Below, one piece after another: positions 1-8,202 of a stretch of 64,000 nt of DNA (within the stretch, counting starts at the first letter, position 1; each line of letters starts with the position of its first letter). Origin of the DNA: Fischerella sp. PCC 9431 (GTDB lineage: Bacteria > Cyanobacteriota > Cyanobacteriia > Cyanobacteriales > Nostocaceae); contig NZ_KE650771.1 of assembly GCF_000447295.1 (NCBI RefSeq), positions 1,761,004-1,825,003 of the forward strand. The letters run 5' to 3'. The notes under the pieces were generated by a model. The model was not told the DNA's origin. It saw nothing but the letters and a program-made list of their open reading frames with translations, and searched no databases. The translations under genes were made by a program, and so were the position numbers.

Positions 1-1034
<1,034 letters not shown>

Positions 1035-1089
1035 CAACAACTCATTGTTTCGCTTCAATCATCTATGCAGTCTTCAGGGTTTTGTGAAT

Positions 1090-1153
1090 TTGAGGTTTGA
1101 GATTTGAGATTGTCAAGTTCAATCCAAAATCCAAAATCCAAAATCCAAAATCG
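1090..1153. repeat. Heptameric repeats in the 23S-5S spacer
   Basis: The spacer carries TTTGAGG/TTTGAGA-type heptamers followed by four to five copies of AATCCAA(A). The two halves are roughly complementary and could pair. This is the STRR style of repeat known from heterocystous cyanobacteria, here inside an rRNA operon spacer. Confidence 0.75.
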
Positions 1154-1161
1154 ACAGGTTT

Positions 1162-1281
1162 TCCTGGTGTCTATGGCGCGGTGGAACCACTCTGAATCCT
1201 TCCCGAACTCAGTTGTGAAACGCTGCTGCGGCGACGATAGTTGTCGGGTTGCCGACCGTCAAAATAGCTCGATGCCAGGTT
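1162..1281 (+). rRNA. rrf: 5S ribosomal RNA
   Basis: About 120 nt starting TCCTGGTGTCTATGGCG and ending GATGCCAGGT. The ends pair (CCTGG with CCAGG) as in the 5S helix I, and the conserved GGAACCACTC and CCGAACTCAG segments are present. It follows the 23S gene by about 130 bp in the same direction, completing the rRNA operon. Ends are accurate to a few bases. Confidence 0.93.
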
Positions 1282-1302
1282 CTTATAATCTCATACTACA
1301 AA

Positions 1303-1345
1303 AGGCCTCCTCTTGACAAATAAACAGAGGAGCCTTTTTGTTTTC
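1303..1345 (+). terminator. rRNA operon terminator
   Basis: AGGC(C)TCCTCT pairs with AGAGGAGCCT across a short loop and is followed by TTTTTG and more T residues. It lies about 20 bp after 5S, as expected for a rho-independent end of the rRNA operon. Confidence 0.85.
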
Positions 1346-1358
1346 TTTAATAAATAGA

Positions 1359-1544
1359 TTAACCGCTATTGTCAATAGATGGTTTTTTCGGCAAATAGGT
1401 ATAAGCAGCCAAACCAGCCATCAAATTAACTAAAAAGTTAAATACACTGCGATGTCGGGAGTGTTCTATTTGATACATGTTTTTCAGATGGTCATTGACC
1501 GACTCAATTACTACCCGCTTGCGTAAAAGAATTTTATCAATCAA
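1359..1544 (-). pseudogene. IS982-family transposase, C-terminal remnant
   Basis: The 61-residue product contains [33 protein letters not shown] and [10 protein letters not shown], which match the C-terminal end of IS982-type DDE transposases (family knowledge). A full transposase is about 270-290 residues, so only the last fifth remains; upstream of the first Met there is no continuation and the flanking DNA is non-coding. It starts immediately downstream of the rRNA terminator. It should be inactive. Confidence 0.75.
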
Positions 1545-2082
1545 AAGTGGAATTGTTATAACAGCTAGGTATTAAATGTAAAACTGAGACTGTGAATGCA
1601 AGAATGGCACAGATTGCAAGCGTAGTCCTATAAGAAAAGAAAGTCCTATAAGAAAAGAAAAAGTCAAGGAGCTATACCCCTTGACCAAATTCAATCAAGT
1701 TTTACAACACACAACCACACATAACTAGTGAGGTCTACAACTATGTTAAATAAATCATAAGCTTTAGTCCATTATATCTGCCTTAAATTGCTACTTTTTT
1801 AGTGGGAGCGATCGCAACGTCACTATAAATATGCTTATTTCAGAGGTTTGTAGTTAAAAAACGTAAAAAATTACACAATTACTTGAGAGAGGAACTATTA
1901 TATAAACCCATAAAAGTACCCAATAAGGTACTGTAACTGAGCAATCACCCTGCTGACAATAACAAAGTAGGAACACAAAACCAAAAACTACTCGTTGAAT
2001 TAGGCTATCTCATCGCTTTCACACTAGAGTTAAGGCTGCTATTTGCCATTACTTTGTTGAATACAAAAGGAGAATATGTTAC
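1545..2082. other. Intergenic region with tandem duplication and hairpin
   Basis: No gene is seen. At about 1624-1661 an 18-19-bp sequence (GTCCTATAAGAAAAGAAA) is repeated directly in tandem. It is followed at 1663-1685 by GTCAAGG...CCTTGAC, a small hairpin. The rest is AT-rich and should contain the promoter of the downstream protease gene; a good Shine-Dalgarno (AAAGGAG) lies at about 2067-2073. Confidence 0.6.
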
Positions 2083-3162
2083 ATGGCTCGAAAGAATAAA
2101 AGACCATTGGGATTTGGGTGTGAGCATCAACAGTACTCAAGATGTTCTATTTGTTGTGTTGTACCACCCCACATGCTAGAGAATATCGTAGTAAATGGTA
2201 ATGAGCAACAACGTAATTGGGCGTTTCATACCCTAAATATTTCGTCACAATTCCGGGGACGTCGAAATGTGATAGGTGCAGTGAATTTTGCAGTTTCCCC
2301 TGGTGAAAAGCGCCGCACTATTTATGATGCTAAAGGTACTGAGCAACTTCCTGGTACATTGGTACGCGGTGAAGGCGATCCTCCTTGTAATGATATCGCA
2401 GTCAACGAAGCTTACGATGGTGCTGGAGCTACCTACGATTTATATTATGAAGTATTTGAACGTAATTCTATTGATGATAAAGGGCTGCGCTTAGACTCGA
2501 CCGTGCATTACGGTGTTAAATATGATAACGCCTTCTGGAATGGCGACCAAATGGTTTATGGTGATGGAGATGGTGAAGTATTTCAGCGTTTTACTAAGTG
2601 CATTGATGTTATTGGTCATGAGCTAACTCATGGTGTTACCCAGTATGAAGCTGGTTTGCAATATTTTGGCGAATCTGGAGCATTAAATGAGTCATTTTCT
2701 GATGTATTTGGCTCATTGGTGAAACAATGGGTAAAAAAACAGACTGCTCAAGAGGCTGACTGGATTATTGGAGAAGGTATCTTTACAGATAAGGTGAATG
2801 GCGTGGGTATTCGTTCTATGAAAGCGCCGGGAACAGCATACAATGACTCAGTCTTAGGTAAAGACCCCCAACCAGGACATATGAATGATAAATATACTGG
2901 TTTTGAAGATAATGGGGGAGTACATATTAACTCAGGTATTCCCAACCGTGCTTTTTATTTAGCAGCAACAGAGATCGGTGGTTATGCCTGGGAAAAAGCA
3001 GGAAAAATTTGGTACATAGCTTTACGCGATCGCCTACGTGCTAGGACTAACTTTAAACGCGCAGCGAATATCATCATTCAAGTTGCTGGTGAACTCTATG
3101 GTAACGGAAGTCAAGAGCAGAATGCAGTGCAAAAGGCTTGGAAAGAAGTAGGAGTAGTTTAG
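2083..3162 (+). CDS. Protealysin-type M4 (thermolysin family) metalloprotease precursor
   Basis: A zinc endopeptidase precursor of 359 residues. The catalytic motif is HELTH (H179, E180, H183), the third zinc ligand is E203 in GALNESFSD, and the transition-state histidine is H281 in GGVHINSGIPNRAF. There is no signal peptide. Instead residues about 20-60 contain CVVPPHML, the PPxxL-type motif of the short propeptide of protealysin-like proteases, which are made as self-processing precursors (family knowledge). Length fits the protealysin group (about 340 residues) rather than secreted thermolysin. The start is supported by AAAGGAG about 10 bp upstream. A strong terminator follows, then a small gene resembling the protealysin inhibitor emfourin. 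The likely role is an intracellular or non-classically exported protease; substrates are unknown. Confidence 0.92.
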   Translation: MARKNKRPLGFGCEHQQYSRCSICCVVPPHMLENIVVNGNEQQRNWAFHTLNISSQFRGRRNVIGAVNFAVSPGEKRRTIYDAKGTEQLPGTLVRGEGDPPCNDIAVNEAYDGAGATYDLYYEVFERNSIDDKGLRLDSTVHYGVKYDNAFWNGDQMVYGDGDGEVFQRFTKCIDVIGHELTHGVTQYEAGLQYFGESGALNESFSDVFGSLVKQWVKKQTAQEADWIIGEGIFTDKVNGVGIRSMKAPGTAYNDSVLGKDPQPGHMNDKYTGFEDNGGVHINSGIPNRAFYLAATEIGGYAWEKAGKIWYIALRDRLRARTNFKRAANIIIQVAGELYGNGSQEQNAVQKAWKEVGVV

Positions 3163-3238
3163 AATTATGAATTATGAAAAAATAAATTTCTAATTTATGA
3201 TTCATAATTTATATTTTGTGGTTATATTTTATTGTTAA

Positions 3239-3275
3239 ACTGGGAAAGAAAGCTTGATCTTCCCAGTATTTTTTT
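3239..3275 (+). terminator. Intrinsic terminator between protease and inhibitor genes
   Basis: ACTGGGAA and TTCCCAGT form an 8-bp perfect stem with a 13-nt loop, followed by ATTTTTTT. It sits 77 bp after the protease stop and 31 bp before the inhibitor-like start codon, so it could set the protease:inhibitor ratio through partial read-through. Confidence 0.85.
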
Positions 3276-3305
3276 ATAGCAAAAGCTAGTACCACGGAAA
3301 AGAAT

Positions 3306-3599
3306 ATGCGGATATTACTTCAGCGTACAGGTGGTTTTGCCGGAATAAGTAAGAAAGCTATTGTTGACACTGCTAATTTATCTTCTGAAGAAACTAAGGA
3401 ACTTTCTCACCTATTGGAAGCCGCAAATTTTTTTAATTTACCTACAGTAATTAATGCTCCTAGCAACCAGGCTGATCGTTTTCAATACATTTTCACTGTA
3501 GAAGCAAATAATCAACAACACACAGTAAAAGTAAGTGAGGTAGCACTATCAGGAACTTTGAAACAAATAATAGAATGGGTAAATGCTAGAGGCAATTAA
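3306..3599 (+). CDS. Emfourin-like protealysin inhibitor
   Basis: A 97-residue protein without signal peptide. It begins MRILLQRTGGFAGISKKAIVD and later has DRFQYIFTVEANNQQHTVKVSE. The R-x-GGFAG-x-n-D start, the D-x-x-Y beta strand and the V-x-E strand match the pattern of emfourin, the protein inhibitor of protealysin encoded next to protealysin in Serratia (family knowledge, from memory). Genetic linkage to the M4 protease just upstream strongly supports this. Its ribosome site is weak (GGAAAAG), and the terminator at 3239-3275 separates it from the protease. The alternative is an uncharacterised small protein; I think the inhibitor call is likely. Confidence 0.75.
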   Translation: MRILLQRTGGFAGISKKAIVDTANLSSEETKELSHLLEAANFFNLPTVINAPSNQADRFQYIFTVEANNQQHTVKVSEVALSGTLKQIIEWVNARGN

Positions 3600-3649
3600 A
3601 AATAATAATTCTTAGCTAAAAAATATATAAAATTTTATAATTCATAATT

Positions 3650-4579
3650 TCAAATAGTCTCCCAACTTTTACCTTTATAACCATATTGAAAGATTTCTGG
3701 ATGCAAAATTTCTGCCATAATTTCTAATGACTCTACTAATCTTGGTCCTGGACGATTGAAGTAAGAATTGCCATCAGTTATGTAGACTCTACCAGTTTGA
3801 TTAGCATGTAAACTTTGCCATTCAGGACGTTTAATTAACAACTCGGTATCCTGGCGGGTGCGATTTAAATCAAAGCCACAAGGCATGAAAACAATTATAT
3901 CTGGATTGCTCTCAATCAAATTTTCCCATTTTAACTGTGTTGCAGCGTGACCCGTAACGCTAAATAAAGACTCTCCACCTGCGAAAGTAACTAATTCAGG
4001 AATCCAATTACCAGCAACCATTAAAGGATCAGTCCACTCAATACAAGCCACTTTGGGCAATTTTTCTGTTTGGGAAAGTCCTTGTGTTTTTTGAGCAACT
4101 ATTTTCACACGAGCTTCTAAATTTTCTAGCACCTTGACCGCATCTACTTGGAAAATGTTAGCTACTCGTTCAATATCAGCCCAAACATCCCTCAGAAAAT
4201 TAGGTTGTAAAGAAATAACTTGTGGTGTTACTTGAGTCAAATCAGCTACAGCCTTTTCTACTTCTGATAAACTCACAGCACAGACATCACATTGGTCTTG
4301 AGTGACAATGTGAGTGGGTTGTAACCGCTCTAAAATATCTGTTTTGATTTCGTAGATACTGAGAGCAGATTGTATTAATTTATTAACTTCGTCGTGGATC
4401 TCACCGCTAGAAACATTAGTTTTGAGTCTAGGTTGAGTACATATAGGACGATCCTGGATTTCGGGAGGGTAGTCACACTCATGCGATCGCCCAACAACAG
4501 CATCAGTTAAACCCAGTATGGCTAGAATCTCAGTTCCACTGGGAATTAGGGAGATGATTCTCAGGTTGCTATCGCTCAT
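3650..4579 (-). CDS. Cobalamin-binding protein, BtuF-like
   Basis: 309 residues, with the fold signature of the helical-backbone periplasmic binding proteins (Fe/B12 type): the N-terminus LRIISLIPSGTEILAILGL, then VVGRSHECDYP, and THIVTQDQCDVCAVS in the middle. Cyanobacterial and other bacterial homologues are usually named cobalamin-binding protein. No signal peptide is evident, so a periplasmic B12-uptake role as for E. coli BtuF is not certain. No transporter partner is adjacent. It converges with the emfourin-like gene, with 50 bp between. Confidence 0.8.
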   Translation of the reverse strand: MSDSNLRIISLIPSGTEILAILGLTDAVVGRSHECDYPPEIQDRPICTQPRLKTNVSSGEIHDEVNKLIQSALSIYEIKTDILERLQPTHIVTQDQCDVCAVSLSEVEKAVADLTQVTPQVISLQPNFLRDVWADIERVANIFQVDAVKVLENLEARVKIVAQKTQGLSQTEKLPKVACIEWTDPLMVAGNWIPELVTFAGGESLFSVTGHAATQLKWENLIESNPDIIVFMPCGFDLNRTRQDTELLIKRPEWQSLHANQTGRVYITDGNSYFNRPGPRLVESLEIMAEILHPEIFQYGYKGKSWETI

Positions 4580-4739
4580 CGCTTTATCTTGACAATAGTT
4601 GCAGATAGTTTAATTGTCTCAAAATTGCAAAAGCTTTGTATCTGCCTGTGGGTGTGGGTGCGACACAAGGACAGATGAAACGCCAGCTGTGTCTTGATAA
4701 AAGTCGGGGTTCTTGTTTAAAGTTTGAAGTTCTGAACTC

Positions 4740-4937
4740 GAAATTTCTGGTTTCAAGTAGGAAGTTTCTGGTTTCAACCGAGAAGTTTCTGGTTTCAAGT
4801 AGGAAGTTTCTTGTCTCAATCGAGAAATTTCTGGTTTCAAGTAGGAAGTTTCTTGTCTCAATCGAGAAATTTCTTGTTTCAAGTAGGAAGTTTCTTGTCT
4901 CAATCGAGAAATTTCTGGTTTCAAGTAGGAAGTTTCA
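4740..4937. repeat. 21-bp tandem repeat array (about 9.4 units)
   Basis: Nine complete 21-bp units (GAAATTTCTGGTTTCAAGTA + G and variants such as GAAGTTTCTTGTCTCAATCG + A) run from 4740 to 4928, plus a partial one. From the fourth unit on, two variants alternate, giving a 42-bp higher-order repeat. Translation is open on both strands with a seven-residue period, for example SRKFLVS on + and YLKPEIS/RLRQETS on -. It has no spacers, so it is not a CRISPR. Confidence 0.95.
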
Positions 4938-5059
4938 TTGCTTGGTTATAATCTGCGATCGCTTTGATAAATTCACCGAAGCATCTGATTTTGATCAAAT
5001 GTTTCGTCTTTGGTACATACGTAACTTGATTCAGAACACACTAACTCTGCTAAAGTAGC

Positions 5060-5180
5060 GATTGCACAGAGAAGGAGACGCGGTGACAAAGGAAAGTGAA
5101 GGAAGACAACACCAGAAAAATAGCCCCCTTTTCCCCGTGTCCCCATGTCTCTATGTCCCCTTTCCCTTGTCCCTTTTTTG
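5060..5180. repeat. STRR-like low-complexity spacer
   Basis: GAAGGAGACGCGGTGAC is followed by CCCCGTGTCCCCATGTC-type and TTTCCCTTGTCCC-type short repeats. The motif family recurs at 24.7, 26.1, 31.0, 58.5 and 62.9 kb in this window. Confidence 0.65.
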
Positions 5181-5228
5181 CTCATTTTTAAGTATCGTTA
5201 AAAAGTTAAGACTATATATCCTATCCTT

Positions 5229-6242
5229 ATGTCCGTTAGGCAAAGAGTTCTTTCTGGTGTTCAACCAACTGGTAACTTACATTTGGGTAACTACTTAGGT
5301 GCGATCCGTAACTGGGTAGAAGGACAAAGCCAGTACGATAATTTCCTTTTTATAGCTGATTTACACGCTGTAACTCTACCACACAACCCAGCAGAACTAG
5401 CTACAAATACTTATACCTTAGCTGCTTTATATCTGGCTTGTGGTCTTGATTTAACCCATTCTACTATCTTTGTACAATCTCACATCCCTGCACATACTGA
5501 ACTGACTTGGTTACTCAACTGCATTACACCCCTCAACTGGCTGACAGATATGATTCAGTTTAAGGAGAAAGCTGTCAAGCAGGGTGAAAATGTGGGTGTT
5601 GGTTTGTTAGACTATCCTGTGCTGATGGCATCTGATATTTTGCTCTACGAGCCTGATAAAGTGCCAGTAGGGGAAGACCAAAAGCAGCATTTAGAATTAA
5701 CACGAGATATTGTCAATCGGTTTAATCACCAATTTACCAAACCAGATCAACCAGTATTAAAGTTACCAGAGCCTCTGATTCGTAAAGAAGGGGCCAGGGT
5801 AATGAGTTTGACAGATGGAACCAAGAAAATGTCTAAGTCCGATCCTTCAGAATTAAGTCGGATCAATTTGTTAGATTCACCAGATGAAATTGCCAAAAAA
5901 ATTAAGAAATGTAAAACTGACCCGACTCGCGGTTTAGAATTTGACAATCCAGAACGACCAGAAAGTAATAATTTGTTAACTCTGTATATGTTGCTTTCTG
6001 ATAAAACCAAAGAAGAAGTCGCTGCTGAGTGTCAGGATATGGGCTGGGGACAATTTAAGCCTTTGCTTACAGAAACAGTCATAAATGGACTCAAACCCAT
6101 CCAAGAGAAATATCAGGCGATAATGAACGACAAAGGCTATTTAGAGTCCGTTTTACGCCACGGAAAACATAAAGCAGAAGCTGTTGCGAACCAAACTTTA
6201 GCAAAAGTTAAAACCGCGATGGGATACTCGACACCATTATGA
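5229..6242 (+). CDS. trpS: Tryptophanyl-tRNA synthetase
   Basis: Charges tRNA(Trp) with tryptophan in the cytoplasm. This is a class I synthetase of 337 residues, normal for bacterial TrpRS. The HIGH-like motif is HLGN at 18-21, after the family signature SGVQPTGNLHLGNYLGA; the KMSKS motif is at 200-204 (TKKMSKSDPS). The DKVPVGEDQKQHLE segment of the tryptophan/ATP site is intact. The MTHFR-family gene follows 49 bp downstream on the same strand and may be co-transcribed. Confidence 0.97.
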   Translation: MSVRQRVLSGVQPTGNLHLGNYLGAIRNWVEGQSQYDNFLFIADLHAVTLPHNPAELATNTYTLAALYLACGLDLTHSTIFVQSHIPAHTELTWLLNCITPLNWLTDMIQFKEKAVKQGENVGVGLLDYPVLMASDILLYEPDKVPVGEDQKQHLELTRDIVNRFNHQFTKPDQPVLKLPEPLIRKEGARVMSLTDGTKKMSKSDPSELSRINLLDSPDEIAKKIKKCKTDPTRGLEFDNPERPESNNLLTLYMLLSDKTKEEVAAECQDMGWGQFKPLLTETVINGLKPIQEKYQAIMNDKGYLESVLRHGKHKAEAVANQTLAKVKTAMGYSTPL

Positions 6243-6291
6243 GGTTTTCTGTGGAGGGTGAGTTGTGTTATAGCTGTACCCAAAGACAGAA

Positions 6292-7233
6292 ATGCTCATT
6301 TTTATGCTGGATACTCAAAATCCAACTTGTTTAACTTCTTTTCAGACAGCTGCAAAAGCTGGTAAATTCCTGATTACCGCCGAAGTAGCACCACCAAAAG
6401 GCGGTAATCCACAACACATGCTCAAAATGGCAGCGACCCTTAAGGGAAGGGTTCATGCTGTCAATATTACCGATGGTAGCCGAGCAGTTTTACGGATGTC
6501 GTCAGTAATAGCATCGGCAATTTTAATCCAACATGGTATTGAACCAATTTGTCAGATTGCTTGTCGCGATCGCAACCGGATTGGTTTACAAGCTGATTTG
6601 ATGGGCGCTCATGCGATCGGTATCAGAAATATCTTAGCTTTGACGGGTGATCCTGTAAAAGCAGGTGATCATCCTGACTGCAAAGGTGTATTTGACTTAG
6701 AATCTGTGCGGCTATTACAAGTCATAGAAAAGCTGAATCATGGCTTTGATTGCAACGACAAACCCCTAACTGATGAAGCGCTAGATTTATTTCCTGGTGC
6801 AGCAGTTGATCCGCAATGTCCAAGTTGGTCGGGTTTACAAAAACGATTTGAACGCAAATTAGCAGCAGGGGCGCAATTTTTTCAAAGTCAATTAATTACC
6901 GATTTTGAAATCCTAGAAAAGTTCATGGATAAAATTGCTGCTGATTGTGGTAAGCCAATTTTAGCCGGAATTTTCTTGTTGAAATCGGCAAAAAATGCTC
7001 AATTTATTAATAGGTGTGTTCCGGGTGTAAATATTCCCGAACACATCATTGATAGATTAGCAAAAGCCAAAGATCCTTTAGAAGAAGGGATGAAAATTGC
7101 TGCCGAACAAGTACAAACTGCACAGCAATTGTGTCAAGGTGTACATATGATGGCAGTGAAGCGCGAAGATTTGATTCCGCAAATTTTAGAGATGGCTGGT
7201 GTTGCGCCAGTTAGTAAGATGGTAGCAATATAA
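6292..7233 (+). CDS. Methylenetetrahydrofolate reductase family protein
   Basis: 313 residues with the MTHFR barrel pattern: FLITAEVAPPKGGN near the N-terminus (the catalytic Glu segment), AVNITDGSRAVLRMSS, then LMGAHAIGIRNILALTGDPV (FAD/folate site) and a C-terminal segment beginning GVNIPEHIIDRL. It probably supplies 5-methyl-THF or a related folate for methionine synthesis. The N-terminus is short compared with E. coli MetF arrangements but typical of the cyanobacterial form. The start could also be the Met at 6304. A HIP1-containing hairpin terminator follows. Confidence 0.88.
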   Translation: MLIFMLDTQNPTCLTSFQTAAKAGKFLITAEVAPPKGGNPQHMLKMAATLKGRVHAVNITDGSRAVLRMSSVIASAILIQHGIEPICQIACRDRNRIGLQADLMGAHAIGIRNILALTGDPVKAGDHPDCKGVFDLESVRLLQVIEKLNHGFDCNDKPLTDEALDLFPGAAVDPQCPSWSGLQKRFERKLAAGAQFFQSQLITDFEILEKFMDKIAADCGKPILAGIFLLKSAKNAQFINRCVPGVNIPEHIIDRLAKAKDPLEEGMKIAAEQVQTAQQLCQGVHMMAVKREDLIPQILEMAGVAPVSKMVAI

Positions 7234-7240
7234 ACGAAGT

Positions 7241-7287
7241 GAGCGATCGCATTTTTTTACTTAATTAAGAGTGCGATCGCTCTTTTA
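7241..7287 (+). terminator. HIP1-built hairpin terminator
   Basis: GAGCGATCGCA (7241-7251) and TGCGATCGCTC (7272-7282) form an 11-bp perfect stem followed by TTTTATT. Both arms contain the HIP1 octamer. It lies just after the MTHFR-family gene and would end that transcript. Confidence 0.75.
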
Positions 7288-7314
7288 TTCTCTCCATTGC
7301 TAAACTAAACAAAA

Positions 7315-8079
7315 ATGAAATTTATCGGCATCGATTTAGGCTGGAAATCGCAACCAAGCGGACTGTGCTGCTTAGAATGGGCAGAGAATCAACTACAAAT
7401 ACTCGACTTAGATCGCCAAGAAGCAATTGCAGATATCCTCAACTGGGTTGATACTTGTGTTCCACCAGGTGAAAGTGCCGTAATTGGTGTAGACGCCCCG
7501 ACCCTGATCCCTAACGCCAGCGGTAGTCGTCTCCCCGACAAACTCACTCATAAATACTTTGGTAAATATCACGCTGGCTGCTACCCAGCCAATCTTAATC
7601 TTCCCTTCGCCGAACGTACCGTTAACTTTGGCTTAGAACTCGAATCACGTGGTTTCGCCCACGCACCCACCATCGAACCCCAAAAACCCGGAAGATATCA
7701 AATCGAAGTCTTTCCCCACCCCGCCATAGTGCATCTCTTCGGCTTAGAACGTATTCTTAAATATAAGAAAGGACGCCTGAGCGATCGCCGTCAAGAACTA
7801 ATAAAACTTTATAATTACATCACACAAATCTTACCCGCCCTAGAACCTTCTGCGTGCGCTTTGCGTCTACCCTCCGGGAACGACTTTGTCGAACGCGACT
7901 CATTTCTCCCCGAAATTCCCTCTACAGGCGTACAACTCAAAGCCGCCGAAGACAAACTCGATAGCCTCATCTGCGCTTACGTAGCAGCATACTGGTGGTA
8001 TTGGGGAGAACAACGTAACTTAGTACTAGGCGATCGCACCACAGGTTACATAGTTGTTCCGCAAAGGATCGGGGATTAG
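7315..8079 (+). CDS. DUF429 domain protein (RNase H-like fold)
   Basis: 254 residues beginning FIGIDLGWKSQPSGLC, with GVDAPTLIPN, CYPANLNLP and EVFPHPAIVHLFGL, the conserved blocks of DUF429 proteins. The first acidic motif (IDLGW) is of the ribonuclease H/actin-like type. The biochemical function is unknown. A stretch of about 17 residues after LEPSA (CALRLPSGNDFVERDS) looks foreign and is encoded by a cyanobacterial palindromic repeat kept in frame at about 7850-7903. The C-terminal KLDSLICAYVAAYWWYWG block is intact. Confidence 0.8.
   Translation: MKFIGIDLGWKSQPSGLCCLEWAENQLQILDLDRQEAIADILNWVDTCVPPGESAVIGVDAPTLIPNASGSRLPDKLTHKYFGKYHAGCYPANLNLPFAERTVNFGLELESRGFAHAPTIEPQKPGRYQIEVFPHPAIVHLFGLERILKYKKGRLSDRRQELIKLYNYITQILPALEPSACALRLPSGNDFVERDSFLPEIPSTGVQLKAAEDKLDSLICAYVAAYWWYWGEQRNLVLGDRTTGYIVVPQRIGD
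7850..7903. repeat. Palindromic repeat inserted in a coding region
   Basis: The sequence TGCGTGCGCTTTGCGTCTAC followed by CCTCCGGGAACGACTTTGTC resembles the dispersed palindromes of Nostoc-type genomes (TTTGCGTCT and CGGGA blocks). It is GC-richer than its neighbours and adds about 17 residues to the DUF429 protein without breaking the frame. Assigning it to a repeat family is from memory. Confidence 0.55.
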
Positions 8080-8200
8080 GGGATCAGGGATTGGGGAAAG
8101 GGGAAAGGGAAAGGGGACAAGGAGGACAAGAAAGACAAGGGAGATAATAAACACCAATCCCGATCCCCAATCCCCTATCCCCGATCCCTTATCCCTAATT
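8072..8200. repeat. Complementary STRR block between convergent genes
   Basis: GGGATTAGGGGATCAGGGAT-type repeats are followed, about 70 bp later, by the complementary CCCAATCCC/GATCCCCAATCCCC repeats. The two arms could form a long imperfect hairpin between the convergent DUF429 and glgP genes and may act as a bidirectional terminator. Confidence 0.75.
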
Positions 8201-8202
8201 AC

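Larger units (their letters stand above)
4580..5228. other. Repeat-rich spacer upstream of trpS
   Basis: This 650-bp spacer holds a 21-bp tandem array (about 4740-4937) and an STRR block (about 5060-5180). Open frames on both strands are produced by the array because its period is a multiple of three; none has a recognisable product or ribosome site. The trpS promoter should lie in the last 100 bp or so. Confidence 0.6.

Noticed and set aside
4740..4937. CRISPR-like array
   Set aside because: Units are contiguous with no spacers, and no cas gene is near.
4619..5058. Long repetitive frames on both strands over the 21-bp array
   Set aside because: They exist only because the 21-bp period is a multiple of three; no start signal. 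Recorded as repeat and as a finding instead.
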